The notes under the pieces are model-generated. The model did no database searches. It was not told where the DNA came from and worked only from the letters and a program-made list of their open reading frames with translations. Positions 1 to 10,146 of a DNA stretch of 64,000 nucleotides are shown one piece after another (position 1 is the stretch's first letter; every line of letters starts with the position of its first letter). The DNA is from Globisporangium splendens (Eukaryota; Oomycota; Peronosporomycetes; Pythiales; Pythiaceae). The translations under genes and the position numbers were made by a program. The DNA lies in NCBI GenBank assembly GCA_006386115.1, contig VFIW01000002.1, positions 1,177,526 to 1,241,525 on the forward strand, written 5' to 3'.

Positions 1-2
1 TC

Positions 3-729
3 GCGCTCTCCTTTGGCGTGCTCAAGTTCGGCGACTTCACGCTGAAATCTGGTCGCAAGAGTCCGTACTTTTTCAACGCGGGCTTGTTCCGAACGGGCCG
101 CGCGTTGGGCCAATTGGGTAAGTTCTACGCGCAAGCCATCCGCGCGAGTGGCGTGAAGTTCGACGTGCTCTTTGGTCCAGCGTACAAGGGCATCACGCTT
201 TCCGCCGCGGTCGCGATCGCGTACGCGGAACTGTACGATGTCGACATTCCGTTTGCGTACAACCGCAAAGAAGCGAAGGACCACGGCGAAGGAGGTGTCC
301 TCGTCGGCGCCGACATGACCGGCAAGAGGTATGCTTGTCTATGCATCCATGTCGCATTGGAAGGGCGATAGAGTCACTGATCGTTATGCTGTGTTATGCG
401 CTGCTGCTGTGTGTAGAGTCCTGATCATTGACGACGTGATCACCGCCGGTACGGCGATCGTCGAAGCCATGGACATCTTGAAGAACACGAATGCGATCGT
501 CTCGGGTGTGTGCATCTCGCTCGATCGCCAGGAGAAGGTGTCGGTCACGGACACGCGCTCGGCGATCGACCGCGTGAAGGAGAACTTTGGCATCCCGGTG
601 ATCAGCATCGCGAACCTGGATAACCTGGTGGCATTCTTGGAGGCGGCGCCGGCGTCGGACGCGAACGCGCCGTTCCTTCCGATCATCAAGGGCTACCGCG
701 CGGAGTTCGGCGTCTCCCATGCCAATTAG
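3..729 (+). CDS. Orotate phosphoribosyltransferase, 3' part (UMP synthase domain), 2 exons
   Basis: Cytosolic pyrimidine synthesis: joins orotate to PRPP to give OMP. Exons 3-328 and 417-729, with an 88-base GT-AG intron; joining AG|A restores an Arg and keeps frame. The first exon has the substrate-binding stretch [13 protein letters not shown]; the second opens with the PRPP-binding motif [13 protein letters not shown]. 212 residues are visible and the reading frame stays open to the window edge, so the start lies outside. The protein ends at the normal OPRT C-terminus with no OMP decarboxylase domain after it. In oomycetes the two activities are, as far as I know, often fused as OMPDC-OPRT, so the decarboxylase may lie upstream; that part is inference. 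Confidence 0.93.
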
Positions 730-1055
730 ACGCTTCCTTGATCAACTTCAGATTGCACTGCCGCACTTAAGCAATACTCCCTTTTTTTCTTTGGTTGACC
801 CGTAAAGTGCATAGCTCTCGTTACGTGTATTTATGTAAACTAAGTTTATTCATGTACATTCCCGTTGTGCATACTCTTCGTTTGTCGAACCGGACCGTCC
901 CCTCACTTTGCCGGATGGGACCGGACCGTCCGCTGCAAGCAGAGCTGCTGCTCCACACCATAGGCGCCAATCGAACGGCACCAAAGACGCTTCGCTCATT
1001 AGCGGCGGATAATTAGCCACCTCCTCCTCCGTCAATCCCCCGCCGCAGCAGCAGC
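730..1055. other. Intergenic, OPRT to mL49
   Basis: No reading frame with family features. It must hold the 3' end of the OPRT transcript and the promoter of the mL49 gene. A short direct repeat (GGACCGTCC) occurs twice near 893 and 924; its meaning is unknown. Confidence 0.5.
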
Positions 1056-1520
1056 ATGTTCTCCCGCCGTGTGTTGGTGAGTGGCAACGCCATCGAGCGC
1101 GTCGCCAGCAACCGCCAGATCCGCCGCAAGACGCGCCACCCGGCGAACCTGCGCGCGCTGCAGCGCCAGCCGCAAGAGGAGATCGAGGTGCCTGCGCTCA
1201 AGTACGAGCCGACGTATGTGCCAGAGAAGGTGAGCTTCAACGGCTGGTCGCCAGCGCCAGAGTCACCGCTGCCGAACCTGCCGTTCCACGTCAAGCGCAC
1301 GGCGCTGGGTTTGCAGCTGCCGGTGTACAGAGATTACCGAAATGGCCGCACCCGCGTGCTGACCATTCTGCGTCGCTTCAAGGGCGACGAGGAAGAGTTG
1401 CGCACCGAGATGTCCAAGGTGTGCTTAGGCAAAGAAGTCATCGTGCGTCCGGGCCGCCTCGAGGTCGTCGGCGACCACGTGGGCGACCTCAAGAAGTGGT
1501 TGACCGGTCTCGGTTTCTAA
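1056..1520 (+). CDS. MRPL49: Mitochondrial large-subunit ribosomal protein mL49 (Img2 family)
   Basis: A single-exon gene of 154 residues. The C-terminal 65 residues carry the Img2/mL49 fold signature: LPVYRDYRNGRTRVLTILRR, then KEVIVRPGRLEVVGDH, ending KKWLTGLGF. The basic N-terminus (MFSRRVLVSGNAIERV) resembles a mitochondrial targeting peptide. It acts in the mitochondrial 39S-type subunit. Length is normal for the family. It lies on the same strand as the OPRT gene and convergent with the ARID gene, 283 bases away. Confidence 0.88.
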   Translation: MFSRRVLVSGNAIERVASNRQIRRKTRHPANLRALQRQPQEEIEVPALKYEPTYVPEKVSFNGWSPAPESPLPNLPFHVKRTALGLQLPVYRDYRNGRTRVLTILRRFKGDEEELRTEMSKVCLGKEVIVRPGRLEVVGDHVGDLKKWLTGLGF

Positions 1521-1803
1521 GCGGCGAACTGCAGCTCTACGCAATTCCTGCTGCGATTACGCGTCACGCTTTAATCGCAAAGGCAACCCACGTGCCTCGA
1601 AACGAAGAAGATGACGCTCGCTTCTGCATTGCAAACGCCTCTTTAACAAAAAGAAAACTCAAGAAAATGAAGAAAAAACCCAGCAATTTGTACTCCACGC
1701 AGAATGGCCATTTGTATTTGTTTGTTGTGTTGTAATCACAGGAGACCTTCGCTGCTGCTCCACTTGGCATGAGCACCGACTACGAAGGGTCTTCTTTCTT
1801 TGC

Positions 1804-3909
1804 CTACAGCGAGTGCATCCCGTAGACATCGGCGACGACGTTGTTGAGGATGTCCGACACGCTTCGGTCCGAGCACGCGACCAGGATGAGCTCCTTCTCG
1901 ATCGGCAAAAAGTAGGCAAACGTCTGGCGGTTCATCGAGATATTGCACAGGATCGCGACCGCTATCCGAGACGCCTCCGGCTACGACATAGTGGAGATGA
2001 CAACAATGTTAGCGCGAGTGACTTACCAACATATGTACAGCAATATACGTAACTTACGCGGCCAAGACAGGATGTCAACACCGTCGCAATCCGAAACAGA
2101 CAGTTGGGGTGCTTGGCCATGCGGAGCTACTCGACGAAACAAAAGCACAAGCCAGCTGGTTAGCAGCTCAACATACACAAAGTCATGGATCTCTGCTACA
2201 ACGAACCTTGGCAGCGTCACCGACATCCGATAGTCGGAACAGCACTTCCAGCGCTGCGTCTCGAATCTCATGGTCGATCTTCGACGCGTCGTCGAAGTTT
2301 GAATTGGAACCCAAGTTGCGATTGCCCTCTGGACTCACGTACACGACGCCCATGCCCACCCCCGAGGGGTACCCGTCGCTTTCCCACGGCGCCGGCCATC
2401 GACTGTTCTCGTCGTCGTGGTCCTCGCCCTCGTCCTCATCGTCGTCCTCCATGTCGTCGTCTTCGTAGATCTGCACGCCACCAACTTGTTTCTTTCGGGT
2501 GCCAGCGTGGCTGAAATCCTGACGAGAACACGCCAATAGACCGACAACGCGGTTCAGCAAAGCAGGATCCTGCAGCGTTTTGCTGGACGCGAGAGCCTGA
2601 CGAAGCGAGACATCGCGACAGGCATTGCAAAACAATTCGCACGTCCGCAAGAGCACCGAGCGCTTCAATTGCGGTTGCAAAAGCATCCGTGTGAGCTGCT
2701 GCAGCACACACTCAAGTGGCAGCAGCTTTTCCTTTTTCCACAGGTGCGACGACAACTGGTGGTGTGGATGCCAGAGCTCGAGCTTTGCCGGTGGATGCAA
2801 CGAGAAGAAGTCGATGCGCTTCGAGATGTTGCAGAGAATGTCAAGCGCGTGGTCCCCGATCTCAAAGTGGCGTCCATCGATCGAGCGCAGCACGAGGATC
2901 AGGAACACGCAGATCTCTTCGTGATCAGCGAGCAGCTTCTGGTTCTCTGGGACCATCGACAGATTTCGTACAATGTTGAGCAGCAGCAGACCGCGCGCGT
3001 CCAGGAGCTCCCGCTGCCCTATGTCCTCCCCAGCGTTCAGCAGTCGTCGACGAGCGCGCTGCGTCGGCGTGTCGTCAATATCATTTTGCCATAGCTGGTG
3101 CGGCAACAGCGCGCATTGCTGGAGCTGGCGGTAGATCGCGTCGAGAAGCCCCGGCACCGTGTCGACGAGCAATTCGCTTTCCGGATCATTCGGGTTCCCG
3201 TAGGAGAGCACGCTGAGCAAGTTGATCGCCTGCAGCACCTGATCAGGGATATTCGAGTCGAGCGCCAGTACAATGCCGTGCATCGTGCCGAGATCGGGGT
3301 TGTGCTGGTGGCTGCGCTGCATCTTCAGCCGCTTCGACGGATGCGGCAGCGATGTGCCTGCCATGTTTTGCGCCTCCTGCAGCTCGCTCGCACTCGCAAT
3401 ATGGTCATCGTCCGACGCGTACGTGCGCTTCGGTGCGACTGTCAACGGTGGTGCTGTGCTTGGAGGGAGATCGCGACCGAAGAGCTGCTTCTCTTCAAAC
3501 GCATACAGGTATCTACAAGGAGGAAATAGGAAGAGAGATGCCATAGCAAATGGGTATGAATGACGTCAAGATAAACACACAAATACACACACACACACAC
3601 ATACCGCTCGTAGTAGAGCGCGAGTACATAGGGCAGGATGTCGATGTCCATGCACTCCTTCGCGATGATCTGCGGCCATAGTTTGTGCTGTGAGACGTGC
3701 TGGTAGCCGCCCCTCGCGACCACTTCCTCGTACAGCCGCAGCCAGTCGATGGACGCGTTCTTGGGCGTCTTCGGCAGCGTCTGCAGCAGCTGTAGCTCGC
3801 CGCGGGACTCGGCGAAGGACACCAGGTCGCGCAGGATGCGCTCGCGCATCGCGTTGCCGCGGCAGCTCAGCTGCAGCGCCAGCACCGTCGCGCCCGCGCG
3901 GTCGGCCAT
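1804..3909 (-). CDS. ARID domain protein, ARID2/RSC9-like chromatin remodeller subunit, 4 exons
   Basis: Exons on the minus strand: 3909-3605, 3512-2207, 2126-2058 and 1980-1804; introns of 92, 80 and 77 bases all GT-AG and phase-consistent, giving 618 residues. Residues about 20-110 form an ARID DNA-binding domain (IDWLRLYEEVVARGGYQHVS, then WPQIIAKECMDI and LALYYERYLYAFE). The rest is helical ARM-like repeat (QAINLLSVLSYGN, IVRNLSMVPENQKLL, HALDILCNISKRI) with one acidic loop near residue 460. This order, ARID followed by ARM-type repeats, is that of ARID2/BAF200 and yeast Rsc9, subunits of PBAF/RSC. The first intron carries a (CA)n run near its donor. Divergent from the Rab gene. Confidence 0.82.
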
Positions 3910-4405
3910 GCTCGAGCACTTGCTTATTTATTGCCTGCAAGAGCGAACAGTAAGTTGGCATTCACAATGAACGCTGCCCGAACTTAGCTGTTGATATTTA
4001 AACCCAGATGGCTTATTGGATGATTGGGTGTTGAGAAGCTACTCGATCTGGGATTGGATGTCGACTTTTCAGTTGCACGATTGGTTGAAAAGACAAGTAA
4101 ATAGAGTCAACAAGGAGTGATGGTCTCTCTGCACTGTTTCGCTGTTTGCCCGTTTCCCTTCAACATTGCGGAGGAGAAAATGCGCAGCGGACCATTTTGA
4201 AAAGGGACGTGCGCGCCATTTGTCAGTCTGCAGGAACAAGCACGCGCTGACCAGGAGAGCGACGTTGTTCAGCAGGAAGCACGTGCGGCCAGCGGCATTA
4301 GCGCATTGAAGCAGCAGCTCGAGTGAACGCCCGACGTTATTATAGTACAACGCGACATAGGCACCCAGCTGCCCTCTCTGTCTTTTGCTGTATTTGGGAG
4401 CGACC
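3910..4405. other. Divergent intergenic region, ARID gene and Rab32-like gene
   Basis: About 500 bases between two start codons pointing away from each other, so it should hold both promoters. The frame open on the minus strand here is antisense to the acidic repeat of the Rab gene and shows no family features. Confidence 0.5.
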
Positions 4406-5698
4406 ATGCGCAAATACGACACTGTGAGCACCCTTTTTAACAAAGGCGTCGCGCCGTCTGCAGCGACGGATACGTCGCCGTCGGCTCCTCTGATCCTCCA
4501 GCACCGCAGCAGCGACTTGGCGCGCGCCATGGCGGAACAGCAACAACAGCAACAACAGCAACAACGAGAGCATGCGAGTGAGGACGGCGCTGCAACAGAA
4601 AGAGAGTTCTCGGACGACATGGATGGAGTAGCTACGCTGGAAGAAGTGGATGATGACGATACGTACGATGGAAGCCCTCTGGTCTCCGAAGGAAGTAACG
4701 CCGATGATGAAGACGACGACAATGGTGATGAGGATGAAGACATGCAGTTGGCGAATAATGGCGAGGAGGATGTTTCCAAGATGGGCATCGAAGAAGTACG
4801 GCTTCGACTCGCAGAGTTGGAAAACGCGACGGGGCCAACAAAAGAGGAGATCAACGCCATGCTCGCGCAGTATTCCGATTACTCTGATGGGTCCTACGAC
4901 AGCGACTTGGATGGAGAAGGACGTGGCAGTGGCGATAGTAGCAGTTCAGACGACGGCGACAGTGGATCGCACCACCAGGAGACCGTGATCATGAAAGTGC
5001 TGATCGTTGGCAATGCTCGATGCGGCAAAACCAGTACGATCCGGCAGTTCGTGTCCAAGCAGTTCTCGGAAAACTACGTCAGCACCATTGGAGCGGATTT
5101 CGTGGAGAAGATCATCGAGTACGACACGCAGCTCAAGATCAGTCTGCAACTCTGGGACATTGCCGGCCAGGACCGCTTTGCAAAACTCACGCGCGCCTAT
5201 TTCCGAGAAGCCAAAGGCGCATTGATCGTGTGCGACATCACGCGAGGGAACACAATCGACGCCATCGTGAACTGGAAGAGCGAGATTGACTTGTGCAGTA
5301 GAGATCTGAATGACGGCGAAAGCATCCCCGTCGTGATGGTTGCGAACAAGAGCGACTTGCTCGACGACCCAGTCGGTGCGTTGAACATTGGCGTTAACAT
5401 GCAGAAATGCGTCGTGAAGAACGGAATCGTTGAGTGGTTCCGCACGTCTGCGAAGAATGGCGACTCCGTGGACGACGCATTCAAGTGCCTGATTGACCGA
5501 ATGGTGGAGGATCATCGATCGGAAAAGCAGCGCCTGGTTGAAGCTGCAGCAGATTTCGAGAAAGATCGTCGCGACGAAGTTGACGAGGCAAACGTAGCGC
5601 AACATCGTCGACGCGACGACGATATCATCCGATTGGACCAGCCGCCACCCATGAGTTATGGCAACAACTCTAGTCCATTTGGCTGCGAGTGTAACTAA
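4406..5698 (+). CDS. Rab32-subfamily small GTPase with long acidic N-terminal extension
   Basis: 430 residues from the ATG at 4406. The first ~195 residues are low complexity: a polyglutamine run (residues ~43-51), then long Asp/Glu/Ser stretches. The GTPase domain follows with P-loop GNARCGKTS, switch I STIGADF, switch II WDIAGQDRF, NKSD and TSAKN. An Ile in place of Thr in WDxAGQ is a mark of the Rab32/38/29 group, which acts on endolysosome-related and mitochondrial-contact membranes. The C-terminus ends CECN, so two cysteines suit geranylgeranylation but with one residue after them. Ordinary Rabs are 200-220 residues, so the extension doubles the size. Convergent with MED18. Confidence 0.85.
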   Translation: MRKYDTVSTLFNKGVAPSAATDTSPSAPLILQHRSSDLARAMAEQQQQQQQQQREHASEDGAATEREFSDDMDGVATLEEVDDDDTYDGSPLVSEGSNADDEDDDNGDEDEDMQLANNGEEDVSKMGIEEVRLRLAELENATGPTKEEINAMLAQYSDYSDGSYDSDLDGEGRGSGDSSSSDDGDSGSHHQETVIMKVLIVGNARCGKTSTIRQFVSKQFSENYVSTIGADFVEKIIEYDTQLKISLQLWDIAGQDRFAKLTRAYFREAKGALIVCDITRGNTIDAIVNWKSEIDLCSRDLNDGESIPVVMVANKSDLLDDPVGALNIGVNMQKCVVKNGIVEWFRTSAKNGDSVDDAFKCLIDRMVEDHRSEKQRLVEAAADFEKDRRDEVDEANVAQHRRRDDDIIRLDQPPPMSYGNNSSPFGCECN

Positions 5699-5877
5699 AC
5701 AAAAGTTACACAAAGTGCCACGAAAACCAATTTGAGTAGCCAACTAGCAATCCTACAGTCTTTTTTCTTAATATCTTTGTCTGCTACTTACGACCATTGA
5801 GTGCTGTCACCCCATTTGGGCATCCAGGTATTTGGTCCAAGCCTCTGCACTTAGCATGTGTTGGTAGCTTCACAAAC

Positions 5878-7168
5878 CTATGGACGAGGGCGCTTTCGGC
5901 GCACTTCGGCCGCTAGCGTCGCCGTGCTGTGCAGAATCTCCTTGCCCTCCGACGGCCGCTCGATGAAGTACGGATCCAAATCCACGGCAAAGCGGCGGAT
6001 CTTCTGCGACGCCTCGTCGATCTTCTCATCCGTCGTCAGCGCGAAAATCTCCACGAGCAGCGCCTCCACGCGCAGGTTCTCGAGGTCCACGAGCCGATAC
6101 TCGTCTTTTTCATCCTCGTTTTCCAACTGTCAATTGCATCAAATAGGATTAGTTCAATGGCTCATCCACAGACCCATAAGTCATTGTATTACCGCTTTCA
6201 TGCGCGTAGCTTCGATGGTGATGCCATTCGACAACTGCCAGCGCGTACCCAGGCGCATGTATCGATAGCTGTGTCTGCATCCATCCAGAAGACAAACCAC
6301 AGTGTTAGATATCTTCTTATGCACGTACTCACAGACAGCAGCACAAGGAAACAAACCGGAAGCCGAGCGTGTTGAGGAACGCGCGCACGTTCTGGCTCAC
6401 GGAGACCGCGATTTGGCTTCGGAACGGGACCCCAAGCGCCATGCTGCCCACTTGCTCCGACATCTTCTTGCGCTCCCAGCGACCGATATACCGCAATTCC
6501 CTACCAAACCGCATACAAGACGTCTCATTAGCAATCACGTAATCACGAGACACCATCTCGCGAGGAAGCAATAACTCGGCTAAATACCATTTCTGGCCAC
6601 CCTCGAGGGGCATTTCCACAGGTTCGCCTTGGAAAGTCGTCGACCCGGAGAACACATGACGCGCGCGGACTTCATAATGCGGAACGCCTGTGACATAGAC
6701 CGAGCACGTGAATACCCACTAGCTCAGCATTCTCTTGGGCATGGGACTGGCAATGATCCGTTGTACCTTGGATATACTGCGGGCACTTGTCGTCAAAGTT
6801 GTACACGTACTCCTTGTACGCAATATCCTCCTGCGCAACCACCCAGACAGACAGCCACATACACACGCTCACATAAGCGACCGCCATAACAAAGGCACAC
6901 ATGTCGCTCAGAGCAGATCGTTCACCTTGACGACGCTCTCCCCGCACAAGCCGCGCAAGCGCTCCACGAAGGACGGGAAGTGTTTGAAATTCTGCACACA
7001 ACAATAAAAAAGAACGCAGCGTCAGTAAGCACCCTTATATATATGCGCACACACGCGCATATGTGCGCTCTGTGCAATCAGTATTTTCGTCTCTAGTATG
7101 TGCTTTCCGCAGCAACGCACCACTTCGCCCTGGAGCACGCACTCGAAGCTCTTCCCCGGTCGCGCCAT
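5878..7168 (-). CDS. MED18: Mediator complex subunit 18 (MED18), 7 exons
   Basis: Minus-strand exons 7168-7121, 6991-6926, 6830-6767, 6687-6588, 6500-6357, 6268-6193 and 6126-5878, all with GT-AG borders, give 248 residues in frame. Family landmarks appear in order: ECVLQGEV and ERLRGLCGE at the N-terminus, WELRYIG in the middle, NVRAFLNTLGFRYRYM, then the closing VEIFALTTDEKIDEASQKIR and RRFAVDLDPYF. MED18 is part of the Mediator head with MED8 and MED20. The intron at 6501-6587 is 87 bases long and stop-free, so reading through it also keeps frame; I treat it as an intron because splicing restores WELRYIG. Divergent from uL23m, with 265 bases between. Confidence 0.8.
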
Positions 7169-7433
7169 CTTCCCACACAAAAAGAGCTCTTCAGTGACAA
7201 CAGCACAAAAGCGCTGCTCCGCTCTCTGATTTGCTAAAATCATGTTACATTTTCTATTGGCTATATACAATAGTTTGTGCGTTGATGATTGGCGGAAAAG
7301 ATTCGCATCGGAGCCGTTCGGTCTCTCTCAACTCCATTCACTTGCATCGCGCACACCACAGAAGAAACAGGACTTTGTGCCCGCATTCGCGCCACCCCAA
7401 GAAGCCTCTCCTTACGTCAAGCAGCAGAGCAGG

Positions 7434-7772
7434 ATGGTGTGGAACCGCTTGAAATTCCCCAACATGGCCATCACCTTCATGGGCAAGAACGCGCGCACGC
7501 GCCTCCGCGACAACCAGTACGTATTCCGCGTCGAGCCCAACTACACCAAGCACGAGATCAAGGAGTACCTGACCAAGGTGTACAACCTCCCGGTCGTCAA
7601 GGTCAACACCATGAACTACGAAGGTAAGGAGGCTCGTACGCGCTTGCGTGTGTATGCGTGCTAATGGGTCGTTGTGGTGATGGTTGCAGGTAAATTTAAG
7701 CGCGCATTCCGCGGCAAGTACGTATACAAGGAGAAGGATTTCAAGAAGGCCATCGTGACCATCAAGGAATAA
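7434..7772 (+). CDS. MRPL23: Mitochondrial ribosomal protein uL23m, 2 exons
   Basis: Exons 7434-7623 and 7690-7772 with a 66-base GT-AG intron give 90 residues. The chain reads as uL23: RLKFPNMAITFMG, RDNQYVFRVEPNYTKHEIKE, VYNLPVVKVNTMNYEGKFKR and the end KDFKKAIVTIKE. It binds near the exit tunnel of the mitoribosomal large subunit. The frame is open upstream of the chosen ATG but that part shows no conservation; the ATG at 7434 gives the usual short N-terminus. Confidence 0.86.
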
Positions 7773-8849
7773 AAGGAAGCAGGAGATGCAGCGGATGATA
7801 CTTCGAGAAGAGACAGGAGGAGAAGGGAAGGCGTCTATGGATAAAAAGAAAAGAAAAAGTGCGGCAAAGACGCGTTCTGACCGCCTGGTCTGGTTCAAGA
7901 TGCTCGCCTTGCTTGCTCCCCTGTCTGTTGAGTATTTTTCCTTTCTGGCGTCCACCGAGCGAATGGCATGCATTTCAGACCATCAGTGCGTTAGTTGGAG
8001 TCCACTGTGGTGACCAAGCTCGTTTTCATTTCTCAGTCAATCAACTCCACAGCGCAAAAAGATAAAGGATCCAGAGCAGTAGAGGTTTTGCCCTAATCTT
8101 CATCCTCTCACACTTGCATGGACATCCGAATGAAGCAATCCTGCAGACTGATGATAAAGGTCATTACTCTACTCGCTCATACAAATCAGTGCTCCCGAAC
8201 CGACCTCCATGGTTTCTTTCTTGCTCCATCGAGTGAATGAGATGCAGCGAATGTAGCAGTGAACTTGCCTTCGCTTTGGCGGCATGGACCTGATGACTGG
8301 GCTCTGCTATCTTGTGTTATGCCTTAGAGGTCACAGCTCACAAAACGAAGAGCGCAGCTACCTGCAGCAGTGCGCTCGATCGTGTTATCCATTCTCTCTG
8401 CACACAAATAATGCACATTCTCTTGCTGGCGAGTCTCACTCGGCTCGAATTTCTCCACTGCTGCACATTGTGGCCAACCCAAAGTACTGGCGCAAGTACT
8501 GGCATCTGTGCTTCTGTCTCGCATCCTGCGCGAAACGCAACAATCAGCAGAGAGCAATGCAATAGAAATACAGAGAATACAAACAACCAGGAAGCGACTT
8601 TCGTTCCTTGCGTGCGTGTGTGTGTTTGAGATGCCTGGTGTACTATTGTGTACTGGGTTTTCCATGTTAAGCGCGACTTTTGTTGTGTTTTCTTAGCCAA
8701 AGAGTAACAAAAAACAATCCCAAAGCTGCCTCTCTCCGCGGAAAACGACTAGCTACTAGTATAACACATCAACGACCTGCTTTCGCTTTTGTTTCTTCGC
8801 CATCCCTCGAAAGAGAGGCAGCGACAGCGGACGAACACAAAGCGATCGC
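7773..8849. other. Intergenic, uL23m to BTF3
   Basis: About 1.1 kb between two convergent genes. I find no frame with family features, no tRNA and no clear repeat. Confidence 0.5.
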
Positions 8850-9332
8850 TTAGTCTTGCTGGCTCACGTCCTCGAAGTTGTCGACGAGGTCTGGGACGTC
8901 GTCGTCGTCTTCGGCCTCACCGGCAGCGGCGCGGGCGGCTTTTTGCGCAGCGGTGTACGATTCCGCGATCTGCTTGAGGTTGGCGAGGTTGTCTGGACCC
9001 AACTGGTTGATGATGCCTGGCAACAATTCCTGGAGCGACTTGGTCGAGCTGTGGCCCGTCACGGCAAAGGTGTTGGCGGCGATCGCGGCTTGCACCTTCG
9101 GGGCGACGAAGTGGATGACCTGGCCATCGGCCTTGAAAAGGTTCACTTCCTCAACGGCTGGGATCGGCGTCGTGCCGAGCTTCTTCAGCACGGCGTCGAG
9201 CTTCTTGTCATCCGCGGCCGCCACCTTGTGTGGGGCCTTGTACTTTCGGCGCACCGAGCCCTTACCACCGGTACGGACACCACCGAACTTGGCAGCCAAG
9301 CGTTCACGAGCGAGAGCAATTTCGTCAGCCAT
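8850..9332 (-). CDS. BTF3: Nascent polypeptide-associated complex subunit beta (BTF3)
   Basis: 160 residues in one coding exon. The N-terminus has the ribosome-binding segment (ARERLAAKFGGVRTGGKGSV then RRKYKAPHK), followed by the NAC domain (VNLFKADGQVIHFVAPKVQA, FAVTGHSSTKSLQELLPGI) and an acidic tail. NAC sits at the ribosome exit and shields nascent chains. Length matches the family. A plausible intron lies in the 5' untranslated region: an acceptor (TTGTTGCAG) ends four bases before the ATG and a GTGAGC donor lies near 9,507. Confidence 0.94.
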   Translation of the reverse strand: MADEIALARERLAAKFGGVRTGGKGSVRRKYKAPHKVAAADDKKLDAVLKKLGTTPIPAVEEVNLFKADGQVIHFVAPKVQAAIAANTFAVTGHSSTKSLQELLPGIINQLGPDNLANLKQIAESYTAAQKAARAAAGEAEDDDDVPDLVDNFEDVSQQD

Positions 9333-10146
9333 TCTCCTGCAACAACAGTACAGACAGCGCCATCAGTCAACTGATCTCCATGACCACTTGTTGTTGCTGA
9401 TGTCGGCAGCGGCATGCGAAAGGGGAGGAAGGGGAGATCACAGCTGAGCGTGTCGAATCGAAGACCTCCGTTCCATGTTGAGCGATCAATCGGTTGGTTC
9501 CTGCTCACCGGCAAACAGCACACGTCGCTGACCGTCGCTTGCTGCCCCTCTCTGCACTGCGAGCGGCATAGATGCCCCCTGCTTCCCTCCCTCCCTCCCT
9601 GCCACACCGCCTGCCACAACTCAGCCGTTCTTCGTGGACGGCAAAGAACGCACCTTTATGCAGTAGTTGGTTAGTACCAGGCACACCACTCAAATATGAT
9701 CGAGCAGCAGCAACAAGTGCGGCGGCAGGCTGCCTTCGCGAGCCACGCGAGACCAATTGCCAACACACGACACAAATCGGGGTCTCGTGACGAGATCGCT
9801 GTCCAGAAATCGGAGTGCAAGTCGGAGTGCGCAACCATTAAATCGACTCTTTGTATGCGATCCACTATGTGAAAGAGAGTAGGGGTACACATCCAAAGTA
9901 TCCCTAAATAGGGGTTGACTCGCAACTCACCCCACAAGCAATGACAACCAATGGATGAGAACCAGCGCGTTTACGTCGGGTTTTGCAACAGGGGGTCGGA
10001 AAAAAGAGAAGCTCTACGGTTCACCATCAACAGGACCGGTTCACTCTACTTCGCTCAAGCAAACCGTGAACCGTGACGCCACTCACAATACCCTCTCAAA
10101 ATAAACGATGATGCAACAGTTCACAAGGTTAATAGCCTGCTATAGT
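9333..10146. other. Intergenic, BTF3 promoter side and RED 3' end
   Basis: Holds the probable 5' leader and promoter of BTF3 and the 3' end of the RED transcript. No further gene is supported. Confidence 0.5.

Noticed and set aside
3575..3602. (CA)n run as a promoter or Z-DNA element
   Set aside because: It lies inside the first intron of the ARID gene, next to the donor site; a plain microsatellite.
4069..4860. 263-codon minus-strand frame with Ser and Cys runs
   Set aside because: It is the complement of the acidic and polyglutamine repeats of the Rab gene.
8884..9447. Plus-strand frames across BTF3
   Set aside because: They are mirrors of a well-conserved NAC-beta gene.
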